64,000 nt of DNA from Cynocephalus volans. Taxonomy: Eukaryota > Chordata > Mammalia > Dermoptera > Cynocephalidae. Shown piece by piece: positions 22,256 to 33,980 of the stretch; the first letter of the stretch is position 1; each line of letters begins with the position of its first letter. Below the pieces are notes generated by a model that was given only the letters and a program-made list of their open reading frames with translations, was not told where the DNA came from and did not search any database. Where the stretch lies: the NCBI RefSeq assembly GCF_027409185.1, contig NC_084462.1:24403577-24467576 (forward strand). The letters run 5' to 3'. The position numbers and the translations under genes were made by a program.

Positions 22256-22692
22256 TGTAAGGAAAATAGAAAAAAGTATAGTAAGGATCTCTCACCTTGC
22301 ATCTGTTACAAATGAGCAAGATCCAGCACATTCACTAGAAACAGAAGAGCAGTATAACTGCGCCTGAGTGCCCATTTACTGATTCAGCATGATTGTTGTA
22401 ATTATGTAATGCTTGGCTTTTGGCTGCTTTTGTGTACTAAATGTATAAAGATCACTTCTCTGAACTGCAGGTCAGCAGAGCCTCGGATGTCAGCGGAGCA
22501 TGGAAGGAAGGCAGAACATGGAGGGTCAGTGCAGCAGAGCCTGAGCTTCTGAGAATAAAGTAGGACTTTGAAGCTCACATCGGAAGAATAAAGTATGTCT
22601 ACATTGCATAAAGCTGCCAGGGTCTTCTTTCAAGTACATGACTCAGGACTTGCACAGGAAGGGGCAGAAGGATCTGAGATTCCTGCCCAACA
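22256..22692 (+). repeat. 3' LTR of endogenous retrovirus
   Basis: Starts tgtaag, ends cccaaca, and pairs with 18511-18936. It has a short insertion near 22488 and a deletion near 22345 relative to the 5' LTR. It is followed by tgcct, the right target duplication. Confidence 0.9.
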
Positions 22693-22697
22693 TGCCT

Positions 22698-24309
22698 TAA
22701 CCCCCAACTTGACAATGTTTGGAGGTAGGGCCTTTAAGGAGATAGTAAAGATAAAATAAAGTGCTGTATTATTTTTTCTAATTTGATCTTCTGTACATCA
22801 CTCTCCTTTTTCTGTCTATAAATCTGAGCTGAACACACTGCAGCTCCAGAGTCACTCTGAACCTTTTCTGCTCTGCTGGCTGCCTCATTCGTGAATGGTT
22901 CTTTGTGCAAATACTTTAAATTTAAATGATCTAAAGTTTTTCTTTTATCAAGATAAATGTAGGTTTCTCTAGAAATCATATGTATTTGATTTTGTCAGAT
23001 GTCTGGAGGCAACATGAGTCTAGGACCACTTAACTTTGAACTAGAGACTTTTTGAGCTACACGGGTAGTATCAATTCAGGCTGAAAACCAGCATGAGAAC
23101 CGGCTTACGGCTATAAAGTCTTAGTGGACACTTTCCCATGTCTTTTGCACACCAAATTTCCCAAAGGTAGTATTCTTTGTACTCTCCCGGGTCTGAGAAT
23201 ATACTTCTGGATCACCCTTAGCCAGATGACAAGAACCCACCACAGCAAATAGTCATTGACACTTAGCCATGGAAGAGCCATTTTGTAGAATACAGCTTTA
23301 AGCAGAAGTCTTAAAAAACCAGTCTTTTTATAACTTTAGCTCACGGCAGAGATCATGAAATAATGCTATGGACCTTGGTGCTCAGGAAGAGCAAAGATAA
23401 TAAAAGCTAATCAGTAATGTGCAGAACTAACTATTCTTTCTTTGTAGTCACATCTGTCTGGACGAAGATGGCATCCACACCCCAATACAGATCCAGCCCT
23501 GAGATAAAGGAAGCCTGGAATCTGCAGGATTTCACGTAGCAGCTCTGTGCCCCTTTTGTTTCCCACACTCTTCCCTTTAAAAACCTTGCTGAGGCTCTTG
23601 AACCTCTGAGCCAGTTTACAACTAAACTGTCTCCCAGGTTGTGCTTCCTCATAATAAAGCTTATCAACATCAGAAACTTAAGTCCTTTATTCCAGGCAAA
23701 AGAGTGGCCATTTCTGATTGCCAGTTTCACTTTGAGATCCCAGTTTATCCAGGGCTGTCCTATTAGACGTCCCTCTTTGGACAAACGCTTGCACTTTGTC
23801 TTCTTCCCCTTTCAAAACAATAAAACAGGGGCTAAAAAATTGAACACAAACCAATACATGTGATAAAGTTTCATAAAACTAAATATATACACGTACAAAT
23901 GAGTACAATAAAACTGGACCAATCCAAGTATGATTGTCAGGTTTTATCGATGTTACTATACTGTTGTGATATTGTACAGTAGTTCTGCAAGATGTTAACA
24001 CTGGGAGAAACTGAGGAAAGGGTGCCAGGGAGCTCTCTGTATTATTTCTTACAACTGCATTATCTACAATTAAACCAATAAAATTTCCCTCCAAACAAAG
24101 AGAATTAAAAAGGACGTATGTAAAATTATACATGTATCTGTTTGGTGCATAGAGAGATGTATGAAAGGATGGTCACCAAATTGTTAGCAGTTGTTAACAC
24201 TCGGGTGGTAAGTCTTGGGATAACTTCTCTGAATCATTGTTAGTTCAGGGTCCCATCATTACCATGATCCTCTTCACAATTTTTATGGCTACATCCCGGG
24301 ACTCAAGTT
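22698..24309. other. Old repeat tail, then no gene recognised
   Basis: The first ~45 bases continue the split MaLR-like fragment. The remainder includes a cataataaagctt signal at ~23650 and AT-rich sequence. Any 3' UTR of the NXPE gene would lie here on the minus strand, below 24335. I could not fix its end. Confidence 0.4.
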
Positions 24310-24334
24310 CACAACTCTGGACCCTCAGGAGCAC

Positions 24335-24867
24335 TCAGGTGGGGCAGATGAAGGAGAGGAGTAAGTCCACTTCATTGCGGATGATGAGCGGCCCCGGGTG
24401 GATTTTGTCTGGCAGGGCCAGGCTGGAGGTCATTTCCCAGGCATCCACAAAGGCCACACGGAGGTCAGCAAAGGCAGCTCTCAGGAGCCGGTTCATCTGG
24501 AGGGTGAACCAGTCGCTGCCATACACAGACTTGTAGCCAGTGTTGGCCAGTTTGATGACCACAAGAGTGCTGGGTTCCCGGGCCAGCAGGGCGGTCACAC
24601 CCGCCCGGATCCCTGCCAGTCGTCGCACAAAGATGGATGGAGGGAAGGTGGTGAAGTGAGCTCCCAGGCCCAGCACCACCACGGTGTGGGGGCCCCCGGC
24701 CAGGCCCCCCAGCTCCCGGGCCACAGAGTGCAGGGAGGCCACTGGTGTATGGACGGAGCGCAGGGGCCAGCCGTGGGCTCGCCAGTGCAGCACTATGCCC
24801 CGAGAGGTCTCCACCGCCATCAGGGGCCCCGTCTGGTATGTGACATGTAGATCCACTGGCTTCAGAG
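24335..24867 (-). CDS. NXPE-family protein, last coding exon (PC-esterase C-terminus)
   Basis: The acceptor ctctcaacag precedes base 24867 and the frame enters with two bases, joining the 43.3-kb exon as VPSLKPVDLHVTYQTG. The exon encodes 177 further codons, ending LLLSFICPT and a TGA at 24335-24337. It holds the C-terminal half of the PC-esterase fold, including a LVVIKLANTGYKSVYGSDWF segment and the DAWE...DKIHP motif; the His codon is at 24398-24400. The LSFICP ending is most like NXPE3-type tails as I know them. It is GC-rich, with no lesion. It lies 18.4 kb from the preceding exon. Confidence 0.9.
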
Positions 24868-24929
24868 CTGTTGAGAGGATAGAGGTCAGGAGGGATCAGG
24901 GGTTAACATAGGGCTGTACACCATCCTGT

Positions 24930-26770
24930 TGGACAAATAAAAGTTTTAGTCCCCACATTGCTTTCCAGGACCCCAGCATTCTGTCCCCAAACCCTAATGC
25001 CTCTCTCTCATGTTTTCAAGTTACCAAGGATCTCACTATTATCCATCCAAACTCCTTTTCCGTTTGCTTTAAACTCTTCTATGGCATTGACTTCCCTATG
25101 CTGGTTAACCGCTTTTGAAAACGTCCTTCATTTTGCCTTCCACACTACATTATACCATTTTTCTACCTTCCTAGTGATTCTTTGCACAGTTATTTGCTTC
25201 ATATTTTTTTAATTCCACCCTTTTTTCCCTTTTTTATTTGCTTCGTATTTTCTTTGCACTTTGTAAAGGAAGGCATTCCCGAAACTTCCATCATTGTCAC
25301 CCACTTTTCTTAACCATCTATTTTGTTGGGAATTTATCCACTTCTACATCTACAGTTTTTGTCTTAGAGCTGATGGTTTTCCAATCTTCAATTCCACACT
25401 CCGAGTGCCCAATCAACATTTTTTTCTCTAATGTTTCACCATTGCCTTGAACTCAATATGCAGAAATGAATCTATCATCTCTGCACAAGTCTTGCTCTCT
25501 ACTTCCAAAATTTCCCCCACTGCCTCACACCAGTCAGCTATCATCTCTGGTGACTTTCTATTGTTTTATTCTTTTTTCTCAGCTTTCCGTAAGGAAGCCC
25601 TTAGTCATATCTGATGCTTCTCTGTGTCTTAATATGAAGTCAGATCACTCATCAAGTTCTATTCATTTTTCATTTTTAAGGATTTCTATGTCCAGCTCTT
25701 GCATCCCACTTTACTTTGGGCTCTTAATAACTCTCAGCTACATTCACCTAACAATATTCAACAGGTGCAAATTGAGGTGTTGTCTATTTTACAGCCATTG
25801 TTCGGAGTACTTTTACATACAATGGTTAAAAAGAGACATAAGTCTTTACACTTCTGGACCTTTAAGTCTTTTGGGAGAGAGAGCTATTTTCTGATGCAGA
25901 AGGGAGGTGGGAAATTTTAAAGGATGGAAAGAAGGTTAGTGTTCTTAGAGCAAAATGAATGACATGAGATGAGGTTAGAGCTATACACAGAGTGAGATCA
26001 TGCAGTACTTTTTAGATCATGTTAATAATTTTGATTTTTGTTTCAAGAAAACTTGGAGTTCATTGAACACAAGGATTATGATCCTATTTACTTTTTTTAA
26101 AAGCTCATGCTCCTTTGTGAAAACCTGGGATAAACAAAGGGGTGCTAAGAAGTGAAACGGGAAACCCAGTTTAAAGGACTTTGAAATAGGTTGGCCAATG
26201 GTCCAGGATAGGGAGTAGAAGTAGAGGGAAAAGGATGTGTTCCACATACATTTCTAATGCAATGTAGATAAGATTAGACCATTAATTGGTTGCTGGCATC
26301 AAAAAGCAGGAACTGTCAATGAATCCCAGATTTCTGGTTTACGCAGATGGGAGATAATGACACTTATCGGAAGTCCGTTTCAGGAAGTCTGTATTATACC
26401 ATACTGATAACGAAGGAGAGTGGTCCTGAGGTCAGAATTGTATTAAATATGTGGATATTTAAGAGGCATCCACATGGAGATATTAAGTTGGCAGCTGGAT
26501 TCAGAAGAGAGGTCTGGGCCAGAAAGACAAATTTGAGATTCATTATAATTACAAATGTTATCAAAGCCATAGGAATGGGCAAGAACACTTGGGAAGATCA
26601 TAATGAGGGAGTAGAGTAGAGGGTCCAGGATTAACTTCAAAGAACTTCATTATTTGGAGGTGGGGTAGATGATGAAGTGACTGAGAGTGAAAGACCAGAA
26701 AAATAAGAGGAAACCAGGTGTAAGTGGCCAAAAAAATAAATGTTTGTATTTGAATGAGTTAGATTTCTTA
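24930..26770. other. NXPE intron sequence, nothing recognised
   Basis: Part of the long last intron. A pyrimidine-rich stretch (24950-25700) is followed by AT-rich sequence. I see no named repeat or supported frame. Confidence 0.45.
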
Positions 26771-27093
26771 CCTATTCAACTGAGAAAGAAATGCAAGCTT
26801 TAAACAACATAGTCTGTTGAAGCTATGAGGAAACACACTCCCTGATATATTGCTGTTGAAAGTGTGAAATGTGGAATTTGGAAAATATCAAACAAATTTA
26901 CATTTGCATTTGACACATACAACTACTAGCAGTCTTACTTATAGGCTCACCTGAACAAATTGCAAATATCATATTTACAAGTTTATTCACAGTGGCATTG
27001 TTTGTATAGCAAAAATTTGAACAGGACCAGGTGTCCAGTAATAAGGGACATCCATACAATAAGTCTTGTATAGCCATGAAAAGGAATGTGCTA
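26771..27093 (+). mobile_element. Old L1 3' fragment
   Basis: Words such as aatatcaaacaaatttacatt, tatccatacaataagtc and tagccatgaaaaggaatg follow the order of the L1 ORF2 C-terminus but are badly decayed. Confidence 0.5.
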
Positions 27094-29170
27094 AGATCCA
27101 ACAATATGCTGCCTACAAGTGACCAGTTTTAGCCTTTAGGACACAGATAGACTGAAAGTCAAGGGATGGAAAAAGATATTTCATGCAAGTGGTAACCAAA
27201 AGAGAAGAATGGTGGCTATACTTATATCAGACAGAATGAACTTTTGTCAAAATATGTTATGAGAGAAAAAGAAGCTCACTATATGATATTGAAGTGGTCA
27301 ATTCATCAAGAGTACATAAAATCATAAATGTATATGCACCCAACGTTGGAGCACATAACTGTTTAAAGTAAATGTTAACAGAACTGAAGTGAGAAACTGA
27401 CAGCAATACAATAATATTTGGGAACTGCAATACCCCACTTTCAATAATACATGGATTATCCAGAGAGAAAATCAATTTGGAAGCACCAGATTTGAATAGC
27501 AGCATAGACAAAAGGCACCTAACAGACATATACAGAACATTTCATCCAACAGTAGTAGAGCACATATTCTCCTCAAGCACACAAGAACATTCTCCAGGAT
27601 AGATCATATGTTGAGTCACAAAACAAGTCTTAACAAATTTAAGAAGATGGAATTATCTCAAGTATCTTTTCTGACCACCATTGGTAAAAAACTAAAAATC
27701 AATAATAGGAGAAATTTTGGAAAATTTATAAATATGTGGAAATTAAACAACACATTCCTGAACAACCAGTGGGTAAAAGAAAAAGTCAAAGGAAAATCAA
27801 AAAGCATCTTGAAACAAAGGAAAATGGAAACACAACATACCAAAACTTATATGATTCAGCAAAAGCAGTGCTGAGGGAAATTTATGCAGATAAACACCTA
27901 CATTAAGAAAAAAGACACATCTCAAATAAACAATCTAATTTCACACCACAAAGAACTAGAAAAAGAAAAAACTAAACTAAACCCAAAGTCAGCAAAGGAA
28001 ACAAATAATAAAGATTAGAACAGAGATAAATAAAAGAGAGACTAGAAAGGCTGTGAATGGCTCAATGAAACTGAGTGGTTTTTTGCATGATCAACAAAAC
28101 CGAAAGATCTTTAGATAGACTAGCCAAGAAAAAAGAGGACTCAAATAAAAAAAATTGTAAATTAGAGAGAAAACATTACAACAGATACCACAAAATGCAA
28201 AAAGGATCAAGAGACTACTTTGAACAATTATATGCCAACAACTGGAAAACTTAGAAGAAAAGGATAAATTCCTAGAACAGACAACCTACCAAGTTTGAAT
28301 GATGAAGAAATAGAAACTCTGAACAGACCAATCATGAGTAAAGAGATTGGATCAGCTATCAAAAATTTCCCAACACACAAAATCCCAGGACCAGATGGCT
28401 TCATGAATGAATTCTACCAAACATTTAAAGAAGAATTAATGCCAATATTTTTCAAACACTTCCAAAAAAATTTAGAAACTTTCAAACTCCTTTTACCAGG
28501 CCAGAATTATCCTCATATGAGAACCACATGAGGTTGCTACCAGAAAAGAAAATTACAGGTCAAAAACCCTGAAGAACACAGATGCACATATCCTTAACAA
28601 AATACTGGCAAACTAAATTCAATGGCACATTAAAAGGATCATAGCCCATGATCAAGTGGGATTTACCCCTAGGATGCAAGGATGGTTCAACAGGTGCAAA
28701 TTGATAAATCTATGTATCATATTAACAGAATGCAGTCTACAAGTCATAAAATCATCTCAATAAATACAAAAAAGCATCTGATAGAATTCAACACCCTTTT
28801 ATGACAAAAAACTTCTAACAAATTCGGTATAGAAGGAATGAGCCTCAACAGAATAAAGGTCATGTATGACAAACCCACACTAACATAATACTCAACCATG
28901 AGAAGCTGTAAGCTTTTCTTTTAACATCAGGAACAAGACAAGGGTGCCTACTCTTGCTACTTCTATTCAACATAGTACTGGAAATCCTAGCAAGAGGGAT
29001 TAAGCAAGAAACAGAAATAAAGGCATCCAAATTGGAAAGGAGGAAGTTAAACTGTCTCTATTTGAAGATGACATGAAAAACATACATATATATATATATT
29101 TCTATATAATAACTAATAAACAAATTAAGAAAAGTTCCAAGACACAAAATCAACATACAATAGTCAATTG
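27094..29170 (+). mobile_element. Old L1, 5'-truncated ORF2 (EN-RT)
   Basis: Starts inside the endonuclease (ccaacaatatgctgcctaca), passes the MYAPNVGA-like and SRIDH-like regions (~27330-27610), and reaches the RT start (PGPDGF at ~28385). It runs to the palm region near 29070, where the FADD motif reads as a degraded FEDD. Many frameshifts. It ends where the next L1 begins. Confidence 0.8.
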
Positions 29171-29217
29171 CATTTCTGTACACTATCTAGAAAATAAATT
29201 TAGAAAATGATCCCAGC

Positions 29218-29465
29218 CCACAGTCGCAGCAGCTGCGGAGGTGGGCCAAGACCCGTGAAGTGCCAGGGCTCAGTCTCAGGCCAAGAGGGAAGCACCTACA
29301 GTCACAGCAGCTGACGAGGTGAGCCACAACCAGATCCATGTGGCACCAGGATCCAGTCTGAGGCCCTGATGGGGGTGAAGGGAGTATACACAGCCCAGCA
29401 GGCCCCAAAGTGAGCCAAGGCCTGCACAGCACCAGGGACTCAGTCTACAGCCATGGAAAGCTGAA
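29218..29465 (+). repeat. Tandem units in L1 leader
   Basis: Three degenerate units start near 29220, 29299 and 29391. Each has a cagcagct(g/c)-like start, a g(t)gagcca core and an accaggg-ctcagtct-agccc-like end. The spacing is about 80-92 bases. This resembles promoter monomers of some rodent L1s in layout, not in sequence. Confidence 0.5.
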
Positions 29466-29817
29466 ATAGGAGCCAAGGTGGTATAATATTGATACTGTGA
29501 CACCTTTTTCACCACAAGGACAGTTCACCACCACAGTGGCAGCCAGGGCCACTATACAGGCAACTGGCTACACACTTGACTACAATGATATAAGAAGAGT
29601 CACCCATAGAGCCTGCAAATAGAGGAGGAAATCTTTATTCTCATAGCCAGCCCCAGAGTAACAGAAGGAGCAAGTTCTCTACCAGATGACCAAACATCAA
29701 TGAAAAAATAGTAGAACTACAAATAAGCAAGAAGATATGACACCACCAAAGGAATACAGTAATGCTCAAATTCCAGACCCCATAGAACAGGGAATGCTCG
29801 AAATGTCTGAAAAGAAA

Positions 29818-30660
29818 TTCTGAGGAATGATCTTAAGAAAGCTGGAAGAAATCAAAGAAGACTCAATTAAAGTACACAAGGAAACAAGAAAAAATATCCA
29901 GAATATGAAGAGGCAAATTTACAAAGAGATTAATACCTTACAAAAGAGTGCAGCACAACTCCTAGACACGAAAGATTCATTCAATGAAATAAAAGACACA
30001 ACAGAGAGTTTAAGCAGCAGACGAGAGCAAGCAGAACAAAGAATTGCAGATCTCAAAGATGGTCTTTTCAAAGTAACCCAGCAGACAAAAAAAGGAAGAA
30101 AGAATTAAAAACAATGAAGAAAATCTAAGACAGAGAGCAGACAACCTCGAGTGCTCTAACATTCGAATTGTGGGTATTCCAGAAGCGGAGGAGAAAGGAA
30201 AAGGTATTGAAAACCTACTAAAAGAAATAAAAACAGAAAACTTCCTGGGTGTGAGGAGAGATGCAGACCTTCAGATCCAGGAAGCTCAAAGGTCCCCAAA
30301 CAGATTCAATCCAATAAGATCCTCTCCAAGACACTTTCTAGTCAGATCTGCAAAGCTCAAAGACAAAGACAGAACTCTAAAAGTAGCAAGAAAAATGTGT
30401 CAAGTCACCTATAAGGGAATCTTCATCAGACTAACAGCAGACTTCTCAACTGAAACCCTATAAGCCAGAAGAAAGTGGAATTTTATATTCAAAATACAAA
30501 AGGAAAAAAATTGCCAGAAAAGAATTCTTTACCCAGCATGGCTCTCCTTCAGAAATGAGGGAGAAATCGTGTATTTCCCAGAAAAACAAAAATTGTGAAA
30601 GTTCACCAACACACTACCAGCTCTGCAAGAAACTCTCAAGGGAGTCCTGCATCTAGAATC
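29818..30660 (+). pseudogene. L1 ORF1 remnant
   Basis: A coiled-coil part (29827-30108), an RRM-start motif (VGIPEAEEKGKGIENLL-like, ~30165) and C-terminal TYKGIFIRLTADFS (~30405) are all present and collinear with the intact ORF1 at 5086. They are split by a frame change near 30105 and stops near 30462 and 30597. Confidence 0.8.
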
Positions 30661-30851
30661 TGAATAATGATGATCACTATCATGGGTACACAAGAAAGAG
30701 CAAAACCTGTCATTGAAACAAAAATGCCAGTGAGAAAGACTAGGAGGCTAAATGACGCCACCTCAAATTTCCAACTAACATTGAAGAAGAGAAATAAAAG
30801 GGGAAGTAATGATCAAAAGATATTTAAAACATCGAAACAAAAAGCAATTAA

Positions 30852-33800
30852 ATGACAGGAATTAAGCAATACCTGCCAATAACTACCCTAAATGTGAATG
30901 GATTAACCTCCAAATTCAAAAGGCACATGTTCACTGATTGGATTACAAAGCTAGACCCAAGTATATGCTGTCTTCAAGAGATGCATCTCACCTATAGAGA
31001 CACACACAGACTAAAAGTGAAGGGATGGAAAAAGAGATGCCATGCAAATGAAGACCAAAAATGATCAGGAGTAGTTATTCTTATATCAGATAAAATAGGC
31101 TTTAAACCAAAAAACAAAAAGAGACTAAGAAGGCCACTATATAATGAGAAAAGGATCTATCCCGCTAGAAGACATAACAATCATAAACATATATGCACCC
31201 AATACTGGAGCACCCAGATACGTAAAGCAAATTCTTAGACCTCAAGAAAAAAATAGGCCATAATTTGTTGATAGTGGGTGACCTGAACACCCCTCTCTCA
31301 GTATAGGACAGATCTTCCAGGCAACAAATCAACAAAGAGACACAGGATTTAAACTGTACCTTAGACCAACTGGACCTGGCAGATATACACAGAACATTCC
31401 AACCAATATCTAAAGAATATACCTTCTTTTCATCAGCACATGGAACATTTTCCACGATCGACCACACATTAGGTCGCAAATCTAATCTCAGCAAATTTGT
31501 AAAACTTGAAATTATTCCAAGTATCTTTTCAGGCCACAATGGACTAAAACTGGAAATCAATAACAAGCAAAACCCTGGAAACTCTACAACTACGTGGAAA
31601 CTAAACAATAGGCTCCTGCATGACCTATGGGCCCAAGAAGAAATTAAACAGGAAATCAAAAAAATTCTTGAAACCAATGAAAATAACGGTACATAATACT
31701 GAAACTAATGGGATACTACAAAAGCAGTACTAAGAGGCAAATTTATTGCAAGAAATGCTTATATCAAAAGAATGGAAAGACTTCAAATAAATGACCTAAC
31801 ACTAAGCCTCAAAAAACTGGAAAAACAACAGCAATCCAATCCTAAAGTAGGAGATGGAAAGAAATAATGAAGATCAGAGCAGAACTAAATGAAATAGAGA
31901 CCCCAAAAAATGACAGAAAAGATCAACAAAACAAAAAGTTGGTTTTTCAAGAAGATAAATAAGATAGATAAGCCATTAGCTAGGTTAACAAAAAAAATAA
32001 GAGAGAAGACCCAAGTAACAAAAATCAGAAATGAAAAGGGAGACATTACAACCAATGCCACAGAAATACAAAGAATCATTAGAGACTATTATAAACAACT
32101 GTATGACAACAAATATGAAAACCTGGAAGACATGGATAAGTTTCTGGAAACATAAACTCCCCAGATTGAACCAAGAAGAGATAGAAAATCTGAACAGACC
32201 AATAACAAGCGATGAGGTTGAAACAGTAATCAGCAATCTTCCAACAAAAAAAGCCCAAGACGAGATGGCTTTACAGCTAATTCTACCAAACCTTTAAAGG
32301 GGAATTAATATCAATTCTCCTCAAATTATTCCAAAAAAATTGAAATAGAAGCCATTCTCCCAAACTCATTCTATGAGGCCAACATTACTCTGATACCAAA
32401 ACCAGATAAAGACACAATAAAAAAAGAAAATTACAGGACAAGATCCTTGATAAAAATAGATGCAAAAATCCTCAACCAAATATTAGCAATCAGAATACAG
32501 CAGCACATCAAAAAAATTATACACCATGATCAAGTGGGATTCATCCCAGGGATGCCAGGATGGTTCAACATACGAAAGTCAATAAATGTGATACACCACG
32601 TCAAAAAACTCAAAGACAAAGACCATATGATTGTCTCAATAGACACTGAAAAACATTTGACAAAATTCAACATCCCTTATAAGAAAGACTCTCAACTAAT
32701 TAGGTATAGAAGGAAAGTATATCAACACAATAAAAGTCTTCTATGACAAGCCCATTGCCAGTATCATTCTGAATGGGAAGAAACTGAAGGCTTTTCCTTT
32801 AAGAACAGGAACAAGACAAGGATGCTAACTCTCATCACTTCTATTTAACATAGTACTGGAGGTACTAGCCAGAGCAATCAGGCAAGAGAAAGAAATAAAG
32901 TGCATCCAGATGGGAAAAGGTGAAGTCAAACTGTCTTTATTTGCAGATGATATGATACTACATATTGAAAAACCTAAAGACTCTATCAAAAAACTCCAAA
33001 AGCTGGTTAATAATTTCAATAACATTGCAGCATACAAAATAAACGGCCCCCAATCAGTTGCATTTATATTCTCCAATAATGAGCTAACAGAAAGAGAAAT
33101 CATGAAAGTAAGTGCATTTACAACAGTCACACACACAAAAAAAAATACCTAGGAATCAATTTAACTGAGGAGGTGAAAGATCTCTACAATGAGAACTAGA
33201 AGCTATTATTGAAAGAAACTGAAGACGACACAAAAAGATCGAAAGACATTCCAAGCTCTCGGGTTGGAATTACTAACATTGTGAAAATGTCTATACTACC
33301 CAAAGCAATTTACAGACTCAATAAAATCCCTTCAAAATACCAATGACATTCTTCACAGAAATGGAAAAAATAATCTCAACATTCACATGGAACAACAAAA
33401 GAACCCAAGTAGCCAAAACAAAATGAGCAAAAAAAAATAGAGCCAGACTCATAACATTACCTGACTTCAAGTTATACTACAAAGCTATAGTAACCCAAAC
33501 AGCATGGTACTGGCATAAAAATAGACACAGACTAGTGGAGCAGCATAAACAACCCAGAAATCACCTCTCCGGCTTACAGTCATCTGATATTTGACAAAGG
33601 CAACAAAAACATACCTTGGGGAAAAGACTGCCTCTTCAATAAGCAGTGCTGGGAAAATTAGATATCCATATGCAGAAGAACGTGACTAGACATACATCTC
33701 TCACCATACACTAAAATCAACTCAAAATGGATTAAAGACTTAAGTATAAGATCTGAAACTGTACATTTACTAAGGGAAAATAGAGGTGAAACACTTCAGG

Positions 33801-33980
33801 AACTAGGTCTCGGTACAGACTTTATGAACATGAGCCCCAAAGCATAAACACCAAAAGAAAAAATAAACAAATGGGAACATATGAAACTCAAAAACTTCTG
33901 CACAGCAAAGGAAACAATCCACAGAGTGAAATGACAACCTACCGGGTGGTAGAAATTTTTGCTAACTTTTTGAACATCAA
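30852..33980 (+). pseudogene. L1 ORF2 remnant, no 3' end
   Basis: The endonuclease start (TGIKQYLPITTLNVNGLTS) is at 30852, the RT mid-part ([15 protein letters not shown]) at ~32535, and [10 protein letters not shown] at ~32940. The C-terminal region ends at about 33970 without the last part of ORF2. At least ten frame breaks or stops are visible. Confidence 0.8.

Larger units (their letters stand above)
18511..22692 (+). mobile_element. Endogenous retrovirus (ERVL-like), gag-pro-pol remnants
   Basis: Two LTRs bracket a 3.3-kb interior, and the whole is flanked by a 5-bp duplication (tgcct, 18506-18510 and 22693-22697). Five bases is the size usual for class III/ERVL. A primer-binding-like tggcgtagtctggcagg starts at 18939. 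A purine-rich ctgaaggggtgga lies just before the 3' LTR. Protease, RT and RNase H traces are present in order. Integrase, dUTPase and env were not seen. A SINE dimer and a solo LTR are nested inside. All coding parts are broken. Confidence 0.85.
29190..33980 (+). mobile_element. Decayed L1 with 5' UTR, ORF1 and most of ORF2
   Basis: In order: a 5' leader with tandem units (29218-29460), ORF1 pieces (29827-30108, 30170-30463), the ORF2 start at ~30852, endonuclease, RT with FADD at ~32940, and C-terminal sequence to ~33970, where it stops without a 3' UTR. It is older than the L1 at 3.6 kb. Numerous stops and frame changes are present. Confidence 0.85.

Noticed and set aside
24398-24850. 150-codon plus-strand frame over the last NXPE exon, also present at 58572-59024
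   Set aside because: It is the shadow of a GC-rich minus-strand exon. Its conservation between the copies follows from the overall similarity of the exon, and it stays open in the pseudogene as well.
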